This document shows, one piece after another, positions 1 through 8,452 of a stretch of DNA of 64,000 nt. The notes under the pieces are model-generated. The model worked only from the letters and a program-made list of their open reading frames with translations, was not told the origin of the DNA and ran no database searches. The position numbers and the translations under genes are program-made. Source of the stretch: Alcaligenes aquatilis. GTDB taxonomy: Bacteria > Pseudomonadota > Gammaproteobacteria > Burkholderiales > Burkholderiaceae_B. The stretch is taken from positions 1,674,001 through 1,738,000 of the forward strand of contig NZ_CP022390.1 of the NCBI RefSeq assembly GCF_003076515.1. Reading direction: 5' to 3'. Every line of letters starts with the position of its first letter. The stretch's first letter is position 1.

Positions 1-83
1 TGAGGCTGTCCGCAATCCGGACACACGCGTCCTTGTTCTGTGCTGTATACCAGCCTGGATAGCTGGTCCGATAAACTGGCCAT
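1..83 (-). CDS. SUI1/YciH-family translation factor, N-terminal fragment cut by window edge
   Basis: The first 27 codons of a minus-strand gene are visible, starting at an ATG at 83 and running off the left edge. The peptide contains LVYSTEQGR followed by CPDCGQP. This N-terminal pattern (LVYST, then a small CxxC element) is typical of beta-proteobacterial YciH, the bacterial eIF1/SUI1-like protein associated with translation initiation fidelity. A good ribosome binding site (AAGGAAG) lies 9 bases upstream. The SUI1 domain itself is outside the window, so the family call rests on the N terminus only. Confidence 0.7.
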   Translation of the reverse strand, partial: MASLSDQLSRLVYSTEQGRVCPDCGQP

Positions 84-111
84 GAGCTGGCTTCCTTCCA
101 ATTACTGAATC

Positions 112-331
112 AAAACAAGCCTTCGGCTTGCGCTCCACCTCGCGGCCTGTATGCCGCTCGGATTCGCCTGGCATACAGCAGTCCACAATGGACTGCTGTA
201 TGTCCCGGCTCATCCCCAAGGGGGATTTTTTCCTTGGGGCGGCCCGGCGATAAAACAGCCCCCCACGCTACGCCTTCGGCTTGCTGCCCCCCAAGGGGGC
301 TTTTTTCCTTGGGGCGGCCCGGCGGTAAAAA
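112..331 (-). repeat. Dispersed intergenic repeat, copy 1, with internal duplication
   Basis: This block resembles the block at about 11163-11335 when read on the opposite strand. Shared parts are a GCCGCCCCAAGG module, a GATGAGCC segment, a long hairpin, and the downstream part CGAATCCGAGCGGCAT...GAGCGCAAGCCGAAGGC. The hairpin is at 172-202, a perfect 14-bp stem with a 3-base loop. The CCCCAAGG/CCTTGGGG module with its T-rich loop occurs twice in tandem, at about 214-238 and 290-315. Short reading frames across it are by-products of the repeat. It fills the gap between the YciH-like gene and the DUF945 gene. Confidence 0.75.
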
Positions 332-358
332 AAAGCCCACCGAATTTCGGTGGGCTTT
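324..358 (-). terminator. Rho-independent terminator of the DUF945 gene
   Basis: The arms AAAGCCCACCGAA (332-344) and TTCGGTGGGCTTT (346-358) pair. On the minus strand the stem is followed by a run of eight T. It lies 24 bases past the stop codon of the DUF945 gene. Confidence 0.85.
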
Positions 359-381
359 ACGCTGGACAAAGCCCAGATAAA

Positions 382-1836
382 TTACATCATGCCCATCAGG
401 ACCAGACCCAGCAATTGCTCGGAGGTAAAGCGCTGGCCGTTGATATCGAACACGCGATCCTGACCATCGTACTTGATAACGGTAGAGATATCGTTTTCGT
501 CATTCTTGATCATATTGGACTTGGCGTAAGGCGCCACAGCAGCATCCAGCATCATGTCCAGCATGGCAGCGTTGCCTTCCTCAGGCGTCAGGCCTTCGGC
601 CTTGTCCATATCGGTAGCCAGACCACGCAGCATGGGCTTGGAGATCGAGACATCCAACTGAGCAGCAGGAATCGCTTCAACCCACAGCTCTGGGCTTTCT
701 TTCAACTGTTGCAGCGTTGCATCGGGCTTTTGGAAGTCCACGCGCAAAGTGGCTTTGGACTCGCCAGCGGCAGTGTACCAACGCAGCGGCTCAATACGCA
801 GCACAGGTTTTTGCTCCAGCGCTTGCAGAACCAGTTCCATTATCTTCTGAGCAGTTGGGCCATCAACCGAATCCATATCGTTTTGCAAATTGGAGTCGGA
901 AATCAGCTTGGAGAGCGCAGAAATAGCAGGTGCATAGACGCGATCAAAGTTCATGGACAACTCAATCGAACCCAGATTGACCTTGTCCTCAAACACCAGA
1001 TCACTGACCGTGTAGATGACCTTGGTATCGCTGATGGAGTCTTTGGTGACAGCGTCCGAGTTGACAGCGATTTGCTTGAAAGTGATGCCATCGGTCTCGG
1101 CGGTTTGCATCTTCACGTTATCCACGCTTAGCTTGCCAACCTGGGTGCCGTTTACATTGATGTCGCCATCTTGCTTGAAATCCACCACAAAGTTGGAGGC
1201 TTCCAGCTTCAATGGATCTTCGCTGATGTCATCGACGAACAGCTTGGGGAAGCTGCCAGTCACAACAATATCTTTGCTCTTGCCACCGGCTTTGGTGCGC
1301 AACTGGCCACCACTGAAATCCACACTGATTTCATTGCCTTGGTGCTTGATGGCTTCAAAGTGCACGTTGGTGTCCACGGCACCGTCAAAACCAACCAGGC
1401 TGTCTGCCCACAAAGGGGTCTTGTCGCCAGTCAGCTTGTACCAGCCTTCCGTGTCCTTGGTCTTGACCAGGGTGCTGCGCGACAAGGCGGCAACAGGAGT
1501 GAAGTTACCCAGAGCCATTGCCGACATAGGAAGCGGACCATGGCTGATCTTGTCATCAAAAGTCAGCTCCAGAGGCGCATCTTCAGCATCAGAAGGCTTG
1601 ATAGTGATGGTGTAACGAGCGGTAGAGGAAAATACGCCACGCTGGTAATCCAGCACATTCATGACGACTGACTCGCTCAAGCCCATTTGCTGCATCTGCT
1701 CGGCAGCCAGGGTATTGAACTGGGCCACTTTCTCACTGACCAGCGCTTCAGTTTTCTTACCGGTATACCAAGTCGAACCGCCGTATGCAGCCGCTAACAC
1801 GACAACCAGTGTGACTAGCCCTGTACTTTTTTTCAT
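382..1836 (-). CDS. DUF945 (YdgA-like) family protein
   Basis: A 484-residue protein resembling the DUF945/YdgA family of envelope proteins of unknown biochemical role. Residues 1-5 are MKKST, followed by one hydrophobic segment (about 6-22) that is either an uncleaved anchor or a signal peptide. The rest is soluble, rich in beta-strand-like segments and short Asp/Lys loops, as in other DUF945 members. It appears to be a single-gene unit, with a terminator downstream and about 80 bases to the next gene's stop. No catalytic motif is evident. Confidence 0.75.
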   Translation of the reverse strand: MKKSTGLVTLVVVLAAAYGGSTWYTGKKTEALVSEKVAQFNTLAAEQMQQMGLSESVVMNVLDYQRGVFSSTARYTITIKPSDAEDAPLELTFDDKISHGPLPMSAMALGNFTPVAALSRSTLVKTKDTEGWYKLTGDKTPLWADSLVGFDGAVDTNVHFEAIKHQGNEISVDFSGGQLRTKAGGKSKDIVVTGSFPKLFVDDISEDPLKLEASNFVVDFKQDGDINVNGTQVGKLSVDNVKMQTAETDGITFKQIAVNSDAVTKDSISDTKVIYTVSDLVFEDKVNLGSIELSMNFDRVYAPAISALSKLISDSNLQNDMDSVDGPTAQKIMELVLQALEQKPVLRIEPLRWYTAAGESKATLRVDFQKPDATLQQLKESPELWVEAIPAAQLDVSISKPMLRGLATDMDKAEGLTPEEGNAAMLDMMLDAAVAPYAKSNMIKNDENDISTVIKYDGQDRVFDINGQRFTSEQLLGLVLMGMM

Positions 1837-1914
1837 GACTTCCCTTTTGTAGATCTACAGTCCCAACTTTAAACAGCCGACATAATACCGAAACTAAGTT
1901 TGACTGAAGATGGT

Positions 1915-2790
1915 TTATTCCCCGTAATTGTAACTATTCACGTGCGTAATGCGAGCGACATCTTGTTCGCCCAGTCCCAAACGATGAGCCACACGGTAAC
2001 TTTGCTGGGCTGCATGGGCCACGGGCATACTGGTATGACTGGCACTGGCCAACTCTGCCACCGTGTTCAAGTCCTTCAACATGGTGTCGACCGACGCTTT
2101 TACTTGATTGTCGCGCTGCGTCATGCGCGGCACGAACAATTGCAGCAGCACCGAATCGGCCCAACCTCCCCCCAGAGCCTCACTGATTTTAGAAGCATCC
2201 ACACCATTATCATTGGCCAGGCTCAAGGCCTCGGCGATGGCGGTCAAGGTGGTGGCCACAATGGTCTGATTGCATAATTTTGTTACTTGGCCAGCCCCGA
2301 CCGCCCCCATCAAGGTGACGCGCTGCGAATACGCCGCCAGTGCGGGGCGCACGCGCTCTAGCTGTGCCGCTTGTCCACCCACCATGATGGCCAATGTACC
2401 TTGTTCAGCCCCACCGACACCACCCGATACAGGGGCATCCAGCCAGTCAGCCCCGCAACGCTGCTGCAATTGGGCAGCCATCTCACGCGTCGCCCGAGGT
2501 GAAATCGAGGAGTGGTCTACCACAATCTGCAAGGTTCCGTGCACAGTGGCCAGGCCCTGCTCACCCAGAACGGTATCGTGCACTGCTTGGGCATCGAACA
2601 CGCACAGGAATACGGCTTCACACTGCTGGGCCATTTGCGCTGGAGTATCACACCAACTTGCTCCTGCTTCCAATAGTGCAAGTGCCTTGTCTTTGGAGCG
2701 ATTCCAGATACTGACCTGATAACCCGCCCCCAACAGGCGGCGCACCATCGGTTGACCCATTCGACCCAATCCACAAAAACCAATCTTCAT
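1915..2790 (-). CDS. NAD(P)-dependent 3-hydroxyisobutyrate dehydrogenase-like oxidoreductase
   Basis: A 291-residue beta-hydroxyacid dehydrogenase. The N-terminal Rossmann motif GLGRMG is at 7-12. The substrate-binding signature DAPVSGGVGGAEQGT begins near 118, and the proposed catalytic lysine is K171 in GQVTKLCNQ. The family oxidises 3-hydroxy acids such as 3-hydroxyisobutyrate, tartronate semialdehyde or 2-hydroxy-3-oxopropionate; the exact substrate cannot be read here. I place the start at the ATG at 2790, preceded by AAAGGAC, rather than 30 bases upstream where no ribosome binding site is seen. A terminator separates it from maiA. Confidence 0.85.
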   Translation of the reverse strand: MKIGFCGLGRMGQPMVRRLLGAGYQVSIWNRSKDKALALLEAGASWCDTPAQMAQQCEAVFLCVFDAQAVHDTVLGEQGLATVHGTLQIVVDHSSISPRATREMAAQLQQRCGADWLDAPVSGGVGGAEQGTLAIMVGGQAAQLERVRPALAAYSQRVTLMGAVGAGQVTKLCNQTIVATTLTAIAEALSLANDNGVDASKISEALGGGWADSVLLQLFVPRMTQRDNQVKASVDTMLKDLNTVAELASASHTSMPVAHAAQQSYRVAHRLGLGEQDVARITHVNSYNYGE

Positions 2791-2840
2791 GTTTTGTCCT
2801 TTACTCCCCCAGGCCGCCACATCAACGGCAATGAGGCAAG

Positions 2841-2863
2841 AAAAACCCGCCTATCAGGCGGGT
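2841..2863 (-). terminator. Terminator downstream of maiA
   Basis: The stem ACCCGCCT/AGGCGGGT has a 3-base loop and is followed by TTTTT on the minus strand. It ends the fkpB-ispH-maiA run before the dehydrogenase gene. Confidence 0.8.
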
Positions 2864-2906
2864 GGATTCCGGCCAGCCCAGCTTCGGGCGGCCTTCACGT
2901 TTGGCG

Positions 2907-3554
2907 TCAGGCCGCATCAGGCTGACGGTCAGGAGCGGCTTCTTGAAACGCGGATAGTTCCAGACATTTTTCTTCCACCGCCAACAGGCGAGGAAAAGCA
3001 GTCAGGTCAATCTCAAAGCGACGCGCATTGAACATCTGGGGAATCAGGCAAATTTCAGCCATACCGGGCATATCACCAAAGATGAAGGCGTGACCTTTTT
3101 TGCCATGGCGTTGCACCAAGGCCTCCAGCCCCCCCAGTCCTACGCTGACCCAATGGCGATACCACTGATTGCGCGCATCTTCTTGGGCATGCAACTCGTT
3201 CTTCAAGTACTGCAGCACACGCAGATTATTCAATGGATGAATATCACAGGCCACGGTTTGAGCCATGGACCGCGCCCAGGCCCGCTCTGCTGAGGTTTTA
3301 GGCAAGAACGGCAGTTCGGGATAGCGTTCGTCCAAATATTCCAAAATAGCCAGGGATTGCGTGATGATCAAACCATCGTCGTCCAAGGCAGGCAACAACT
3401 GGACAGGGTTGATTTGCACATAATCTGGCTGATGCTGCTGACCGCCATCTTTAAGCAGATGCACAGGCTTGATCTGGTAATCCAGTCCCTTGAGGTTCAG
3501 ACCAATCCGCACCCGGTAAGCGGCGGAACTGCGAAAGTAGCTATATAAAATCAT
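2907..3554 (-). CDS. maiA: Maleylacetoacetate isomerase (zeta-class glutathione S-transferase)
   Basis: A 215-residue protein with the zeta-class GST N terminus: MILYSYFRSSAAYRVRIGLNL, with SSAAYRVRI at 9-17 as the glutathione-binding segment, and QSLAILEYLDE in the thioredoxin-like half. The alpha-helical C-terminal half includes CDIHPLNNLRVL, a MaiA signature. MaiA isomerises maleylacetoacetate (or maleylpyruvate) to the fumaryl form in tyrosine/homogentisate or gentisate breakdown. No fumarylacetoacetase is adjacent, so the pathway is not fixed by context. The gene lies 34 bases after ispH on the same strand and may be co-transcribed with it. Confidence 0.85.
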   Translation of the reverse strand: MILYSYFRSSAAYRVRIGLNLKGLDYQIKPVHLLKDGGQQHQPDYVQINPVQLLPALDDDGLIITQSLAILEYLDERYPELPFLPKTSAERAWARSMAQTVACDIHPLNNLRVLQYLKNELHAQEDARNQWYRHWVSVGLGGLEALVQRHGKKGHAFIFGDMPGMAEICLIPQMFNARRFEIDLTAFPRLLAVEEKCLELSAFQEAAPDRQPDAA

Positions 3555-3588
3555 CTTGTCTCCTGTCCACCCTGCAAAATTCGTTTTT

Positions 3589-4560
3589 TTATTTGTTCAG
3601 GTTTTCAATCTTGCGCGACAGCTCTCGGGGCAGCGGGAAGGCAATGTTTTCCTCCACCCCATCCAGGGCTCGTACACGACCCACGCCTAGTTCCTGCAAG
3701 CGCTGAATCACCTGATTGACCAGAACCTCCGGTGCCGATGCGCCGGCCGTCACACCCACGCGCTTTTTACCCACCAGCCAGGCCGGATCAATCATTTCCG
3801 GTTTATCCAACAGATAGGCTTCAGCGCCTTTGCGTTCAGCCACTTCGCGCAAACGATTCGAGTTCGAGCTATTGGTACTGCCCACCACCAGAACCAGGTC
3901 GCACTGAGGGGCCATGATCTTGACCGCATCCTGACGGTTCTGGGTGGCGTAACAGATATCGCTTTTCTTGGGTTCGACGATATTGGGGAAGCGTTCACGC
4001 AAGGCCTGGGCCACAACCGCCGCATCGTCCACGGACAAGGTGGTTTGCGTCACAAAGGCCAACTTGTCGGGATCAGCCACTTTCAGATTGGCGACGTCCT
4101 CGGGCGTTTCCACCAGGTACATGCCGCCGTCGGCCTGCCCCAAGGTGCCCTCAACTTCAGGGTGACCGACGTGACCAATCATGATGATTTCCCGGCCTTC
4201 GGCGCGCATGCGAGAGACCTCGATATGCACTTTGGTCACCAGCGGGCAGGTGGCGTCAAAGACTTTCAGGCCACGTTTTTCGGCATCGTCACGCACCTGA
4301 CGCGAGACGCCGTGGGCCGAGAAAATCACGATCGCGCCCGAGGGAGCTTCGTCCAGCTCTTTAATAAAGATCGCCCCTTTGTTGCGCAGGTCTTCGACCA
4401 CGTAACGGTTATGGACGATTTCATGACGCACATAGATTGGTGCGCCGTGCAATTCCAAGGCGCGTTCGACAATATCAATCGCGCGGTCGACCCCAGCACA
4501 GAATCCACGGGGCTGGGCCAGAACAACCTCAGCGTTCTGAACGGGAGTAACTTGACTCAT
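3589..4560 (-). CDS. ispH: 4-hydroxy-3-methylbut-2-enyl diphosphate reductase
   Basis: A 323-residue IspH (LytB), the last enzyme of the non-mevalonate isoprenoid pathway. It reduces HMBPP to isopentenyl and dimethylallyl diphosphate using a [4Fe-4S] cluster. The three cluster cysteines are present: C21 ([10 protein letters not shown]), C105 (ATCPLV) and C203 (CYATQNRQ). The conserved segment GHPEVEGT with H133 and E135 and the SNSNRL phosphate-binding region are also present. Its ATG overlaps the stop of the upstream fkpB-type gene by one base, so the two are translationally coupled. This slpA/fkpB-ispH pairing is widespread in proteobacteria. Confidence 0.97.
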   Translation of the reverse strand: MSQVTPVQNAEVVLAQPRGFCAGVDRAIDIVERALELHGAPIYVRHEIVHNRYVVEDLRNKGAIFIKELDEAPSGAIVIFSAHGVSRQVRDDAEKRGLKVFDATCPLVTKVHIEVSRMRAEGREIIMIGHVGHPEVEGTLGQADGGMYLVETPEDVANLKVADPDKLAFVTQTTLSVDDAAVVAQALRERFPNIVEPKKSDICYATQNRQDAVKIMAPQCDLVLVVGSTNSSNSNRLREVAERKGAEAYLLDKPEMIDPAWLVGKKRVGVTAGASAPEVLVNQVIQRLQELGVGRVRALDGVEENIAFPLPRELSRKIENLNK

Positions 4561-5036
4561 TACAGAATCCCCAAAATATGAACATCCAGACGCAAGGCCA
4601 CACCGGCCAAAGGATGGTTGAAATCGAACAAGGCCGTCTTGTCGTCGATTTCCTTGAGCACGCCCGAATAGCGGCTGCCATTCGGGGCGGCAAACTCCAC
4701 CATGTCACCGGGTACGAACTCCACCCCTTCGGCAGCATTGCTGGCCAGCATTTCACGAGTGATGCGCTGCAAGAGGTCCGGATTACGGGCACCGTAGGCA
4801 TCCTCGGGGGTGATGTCGAGCTGAAAGCGCTCGTCCTCACGGTGACCCAGCAATTTTTCTTCCATACCGGGGGCCCACTGACCATTGCCCAGTTGCAAGG
4901 TCGCCGGACGACCCGTAAAGGTATCCGCGAACACAGAGCCTGCCGCCGGGCCACTGGCCAGCTCTATACGATAGTGCAAAGTCAGGTAGGAATCCTGACG
5001 GACAATTCCAAGCTCGGAACTAGCAGAGTTACTCAC
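4560..5036 (-). CDS. fkpB: FKBP-type peptidyl-prolyl cis-trans isomerase (SlpA/FkpB type)
   Basis: A 158-residue FKBP-fold prolyl isomerase of the SlyD/FkpB class. Visible features are the FKBP core start [25 protein letters not shown] (the domain before the IF insert), the insert-in-flap segment with [16 protein letters not shown], and the return strand [19 protein letters not shown]. There is no signal peptide and no His-rich tail as in SlyD, so a cytoplasmic chaperone-like isomerase is likely. It sits directly upstream of ispH (one-base overlap) and is divergent from radC across a 49-base gap. Confidence 0.85.
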   Translation of the reverse strand: MSNSASSELGIVRQDSYLTLHYRIELASGPAAGSVFADTFTGRPATLQLGNGQWAPGMEEKLLGHREDERFQLDITPEDAYGARNPDLLQRITREMLASNAAEGVEFVPGDMVEFAAPNGSRYSGVLKEIDDKTALFDFNHPLAGVALRLDVHILGIL

Positions 5037-5085
5037 GATCGCTCACTATAGAAAATCATTCAATTACCGCATTTTAACGTTTCTT

Positions 5086-5757
5086 ATGGCCACATCCACT
5101 TTACGCCGCCAAGGGCCCCGCGAGCGCATGTTGGCGCACGGCCCTGCCTGCCTGAGCACCCCGGAACTGCTGGGTATTGTCCTGCGCACCGGTACACGCG
5201 GGCGCAATGCTGTCGAGCTCGGTCAGATGTTGCTGGAACATTTTAACGGACTCAAAGGATTATTATCGGCCGATGCGTCTGCCCTGCGTCAGCTGGACGG
5301 AATCGGGCCAGCCAAATGCGCGGAACTGTTGGTTATCCGGGAACTGCAACGCCGCTGTGCCCTGGAATCCCTGACCGGATTGCCAGTACTGAATCAGGCG
5401 GACAAGGTACGCGACTATTGCCTGGCCCATATTGGACATTTGCCCGTGGAGCACTGCCTGGCCCTGTTTCTGGACAATCAACTGCGCCTGATCTGCGCCG
5501 AGGAAATCAGCCGGGGCACCGTCAATCAGGCCTCGGTCTACCCACGGGAGATCTTGCGCGCTGCCCTGCGCCACCATAGCTGCGCCATTATTCTGGCGCA
5601 CAATCACCCTTCTGGCGCTGCCTATCCCAGCGCGTCCGACATCAGGCTGACCCGGCACATACGTCAGGCACTGGCATTGGTAGATATACGTTTGTTGGAC
5701 CATATTATTGTCACGCCCAGCCAGACTGTCTCCATGGCCGAACGCGGGGATCTGTAG
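5086..5757 (+). CDS. radC: RadC family JAB-domain protein
   Basis: A 223-residue RadC-type protein of normal length. A helix-hairpin-helix-like segment (GIGPAKCAEL, 72-81) precedes a C-terminal JAB/MPN domain. The metal motif AHNHPSG gives H172 and H174, with D185 completing HxHx10D. ISRGT near 141 is a further family signature. RadC was named as a DNA repair protein, but its biochemical role is unsettled. It is a single gene with a terminator immediately downstream, divergent from fkpB. Confidence 0.9.
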   Translation: MATSTLRRQGPRERMLAHGPACLSTPELLGIVLRTGTRGRNAVELGQMLLEHFNGLKGLLSADASALRQLDGIGPAKCAELLVIRELQRRCALESLTGLPVLNQADKVRDYCLAHIGHLPVEHCLALFLDNQLRLICAEEISRGTVNQASVYPREILRAALRHHSCAIILAHNHPSGAAYPSASDIRLTRHIRQALALVDIRLLDHIIVTPSQTVSMAERGDL

Positions 5758-5766
5758 CCGACCGGG

Positions 5767-5790
5767 TCCGGCGGAAACTGCCGGATTTTT
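5767..5790 (+). terminator. Terminator of radC
   Basis: TCCGGC (5767-5772) pairs with GCCGGA (5780-5785) across a 7-base loop and is followed by TTTTT. It lies 10 bases past the radC stop. Confidence 0.8.
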
Positions 5791-5850
5791 GATACAGTTC
5801 CATGAGCTTCCCCGTAAAATCCTGAACACACTACAAGAGTACGGAGCGCC

Positions 5851-6693
5851 ATGTCTGATCCCGCCGTGAAGTCCTTTGTTGGACGCGTACGTGACATTCT
5901 TCACGATCTATCCCCATCAGAGCGACGTCTGGCAGAATTTGCCCTGGATTTCCCAGGCGATCTGGCCGGCTACAGCGCGTCTGAGCTGGCATCTCTGGCC
6001 AATGTATCTAACGCCACGGTTACCCGCTTTATTCGGCGCCTGGGTTATAGCAACTACGAAGCGGCTCGCAAGCAAGTGCGCTCCGAAAAGAAAGCGGGCT
6101 CTCCCCTGCTGCTGGCCGCGACCGAGACAGAAGCCGAACGCTCGCTGGCCACACACCTGCAACAGAGCCAGAACAATCTGGCCTCCACCTACCGACGCAT
6201 TCCCGACTCACTACTGCTAGAGATTGCCCAGGCCATTCTGGGCGCACGCAAAGTGTGGGTAATGGGGTTTCGATCCAGCCATGCTCTGGCCAATTACTTT
6301 CGCTGGCAGTTGCTGCAAATCGTCCCTGAAGCCCATCTGATTCCCGGCCCTGGCGAAACCATGGGGGAGCATCTGGCCGGCATACACGCCGACGATGTGG
6401 TGGTGATCTTTGCCCTGCGTCGCCGGGTGCGCAATATGGATCAGCTGATTAGGCAAATAGCTCAGCTGAACCCGAATGTGCTGCATATCACCGATCAACT
6501 CAGCGCCGAGAAAAGTGCCTGTCGCTGGACGTTGCGATGCGATGTCCAGTCGCCCGGTGTGCTGGACAACCACGTGGCGGTGATCGGCTTATGCCATTTG
6601 ATTCTGAGTCAGATAATGGATCAGGCCGGCCCGGTTGGGCGTCGCCATTTGGGCATGGTGGAAGCTTTCCACGACAGTTTTCTGGAGCTGTAG
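5851..6693 (+). CDS. MurR/RpiR family transcriptional regulator
   Basis: A 280-residue regulator with an N-terminal RpiR helix-turn-helix domain (about 1-77; recognition part SASELASLANVSNATVTRF) and a C-terminal SIS domain (about 125-255; KVWVMGFRSSHALANYF near its start). SIS domains bind phosphosugars in sugar regulators, but RpiR proteins also control other catabolic genes. It precedes an MFS/racemase-like/MFS cassette on the same strand, separated by its own terminator (6798-6830). A perfect inverted repeat at 6910-6925 is a candidate operator. The ligand is unknown. Confidence 0.85.
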   Translation: MSDPAVKSFVGRVRDILHDLSPSERRLAEFALDFPGDLAGYSASELASLANVSNATVTRFIRRLGYSNYEAARKQVRSEKKAGSPLLLAATETEAERSLATHLQQSQNNLASTYRRIPDSLLLEIAQAILGARKVWVMGFRSSHALANYFRWQLLQIVPEAHLIPGPGETMGEHLAGIHADDVVVIFALRRRVRNMDQLIRQIAQLNPNVLHITDQLSAEKSACRWTLRCDVQSPGVLDNHVAVIGLCHLILSQIMDQAGPVGRRHLGMVEAFHDSFLEL

Positions 6694-6797
6694 ACCGCTG
6701 AAACTGGCATCACAAACCCATCCACTGCTCATGCAGCCAAGAAGGTAAGTCAGCCCAGCACAAGTCAGGCTGCCAGAGGCTATCCCAAGAATCGAAT

Positions 6798-6830
6798 AAG
6801 GATCATATGCAAAATGCGATGATCCTTTTT
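6798..6830 (+). terminator. Terminator of the RpiR regulator gene
   Basis: AAGGATCAT (6798-6806) pairs perfectly with ATGATCCTT (6819-6827) across a 12-base loop, within a T run. It separates regulator transcription from the transporter cassette. Confidence 0.8.
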
Positions 6831-6909
6831 TTATTAAAACCCCTTTTTTATCAATGAATTAAAGAACAGAATAAAAAAACTGCAAAATCTTTCTCGTTAA
6901 CCCTAGTTT

Positions 6910-6925
6910 TGAAAATATTTTTTCA
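6910..6925. promoter_or_regulatory. Candidate operator for the RpiR regulator
   Basis: TGAAAATATTTTTTCA is a perfect 6-bp inverted repeat (TGAAAA/TTTTCA) with a 4-bp centre, about 70 bases before the cassette start in AT-rich DNA. A further half-site TGAAAAAAT lies at about 6939. TGAAA-type dyads are known for several RpiR regulators; that this one is bound is inference. Confidence 0.4.
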
Positions 6926-6995
6926 TATTAATAATGGCTGAAAAAATAATGTTATGGGCGGACGTGCCAAGCATGTCCTGAAACGAGGAGAAACC

Positions 6996-8414
6996 ATGTC
7001 TAGCAAGCAGCAAACCTTGCCGGCCGACACCGAGCAGGCACAGGCCAGTTCTACGGCCAACAATCACACGGTTCAGCAGCAACTGGAAAACTCGCTGGAA
7101 ACCATAGGCGTCACCAACTCACACCGCAAAGTGCTGGCCCTGATTTTGCTGGGCGTGCTGTTTGACGTGCTCGAGCAAAATGCCGTGGGCCTGGTAGGCC
7201 CGCTTCTACAGCAACACTGGGGGCTGACGCCTCGTGATGTCGGGTTTCTGAACACCTTGACCTTTGCCGCTGCGGCCCTGGGGCGCTTGCTATCTGGTTA
7301 TATCGCCGACCACTATGGTCGCCGCGTCATGCTGACCATCAATCTGGCCCTGTTCACGCTGGGCGCGCTGATCTGCGCCCTGGCCCCCAGCTACTGGGTA
7401 CTGGGCCTGGGTCGCATGATTGTGGGCTTTGGTCTGGGTGGCGAGATCTCGATTGCCGTCACTATGCTGGCCGAGTTCTGCTCCTCGCGCTTTCGCGGCA
7501 CCGCCGTCGGTACGATCAACGTCGCGGGTGGCGGTCTGGGCAATATGCTGGCTCCGGCCTTCGGCTTGCTGGTCTTTACCCTCTTTCCCGGCCCCGAGAG
7601 CTGGCGCTGGGTGTTTGGCCTGCTGGTCATGCCCGCCTTCATGGTGCTGTTCTACCGTCGTTATATTCCTGAAACACCTCGCTTTCTGGTGTCGCAAGGC
7701 CGTATCGACGAGGCCAATCAGGTTTTGAATATTCTGGCCTCGGGCAAGCTGGGCCGACACGTTGCCAACCCCTACCCTTATCTGCACAGCGGCCCACAAG
7801 CGCAAAAAGCAGAGCGCGTACGCTTGAGCGAGATTTTCGAAGGCCCGCTGGCCATGCGCACGCTGGTCACCGGTATTGCCGTGTGCATGACCTACGGCGC
7901 GCAACTGACGGTTCTGACCCTGATGCCGACTCTGCTGGTAGAGCAAGGCTACTCCCTGGTGAAAAGCTATACCTTCACCATCCTGATGCAGTCGGGCAGC
8001 TTGCTGGGTGCCTTGACCGCCTCTTACCTGGGCTCCCGCGTGCCTCGCAAACGCGTCTTCACCTACGGAGCTTTACTGGCCTGCGCCAGTGGTCTGGCCT
8101 TTGGCTTTCTAAGCTTCAATATCTACCTGGTGTTGCTGTTCGGTGCGGCCTTCCAGTTCTGCGTACTGTTGCTGAACACCACGATCTGGATTTTCTCTCC
8201 CGAGCTGTATCCCACCCGCGTCCGCGCCTTTGGTACCGCCTTCATTCTGGCGCTGGGCACCTTGGCGGGCGCATTTATCCCCACGCTTAGCGGCTGGGTG
8301 CTGGAAGGCTACGGTGTCGCCGGCATGTTCACCTTAATGGCGGGCATGTATGTCACCTTTGCCGCCGTCCTGCAGTTGGCGCCCGAAACCTTTGGCCGCC
8401 CCCTGGATACCTGA
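6996..8414 (+). CDS. MFS transporter, sugar-porter/aromatic-acid-symporter-like
   Basis: A 472-residue major facilitator protein with 12 predicted membrane segments and a 50-residue polar N terminus. The loop 2-3 motif appears as GYIADHYGRRVML, and PETPRFLVSQGR after TM6 is the PESPRxL-type motif of sugar porters and related organic-acid symporters. I choose the ATG at 6996 because GAGGAG lies 7 bases upstream; an in-frame ATG 42 bases earlier lacks such a site. It is first in a three-gene cassette with the racemase-like gene and a second MFS gene. The substrate is unknown. Confidence 0.85.
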   Translation: MSSKQQTLPADTEQAQASSTANNHTVQQQLENSLETIGVTNSHRKVLALILLGVLFDVLEQNAVGLVGPLLQQHWGLTPRDVGFLNTLTFAAAALGRLLSGYIADHYGRRVMLTINLALFTLGALICALAPSYWVLGLGRMIVGFGLGGEISIAVTMLAEFCSSRFRGTAVGTINVAGGGLGNMLAPAFGLLVFTLFPGPESWRWVFGLLVMPAFMVLFYRRYIPETPRFLVSQGRIDEANQVLNILASGKLGRHVANPYPYLHSGPQAQKAERVRLSEIFEGPLAMRTLVTGIAVCMTYGAQLTVLTLMPTLLVEQGYSLVKSYTFTILMQSGSLLGALTASYLGSRVPRKRVFTYGALLACASGLAFGFLSFNIYLVLLFGAAFQFCVLLLNTTIWIFSPELYPTRVRAFGTAFILALGTLAGAFIPTLSGWVLEGYGVAGMFTLMAGMYVTFAAVLQLAPETFGRPLDT

Positions 8415-8452
8415 TTCACTTGATAAGCCGCATTACAGCGGCTCCTGTATTT

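Noticed and set aside
110..340. A 76-codon minus-strand frame and a plus-strand frame over the left-end repeat
   Set aside because: They lie on the dispersed repeat, include hairpin sequence and overlap the DUF945 terminator. A similar peptide appears from copy 2 at about 11.1-11.3 kb only because the DNA repeats.
2907..3554. Possible loss of the catalytic Cys in the MaiA N-terminal motif (SSAAYRV)
   Set aside because: Many bacterial MaiA proteins have SSAAYRV- or STSSYRV-type motifs without that Cys, so this is normal variation.
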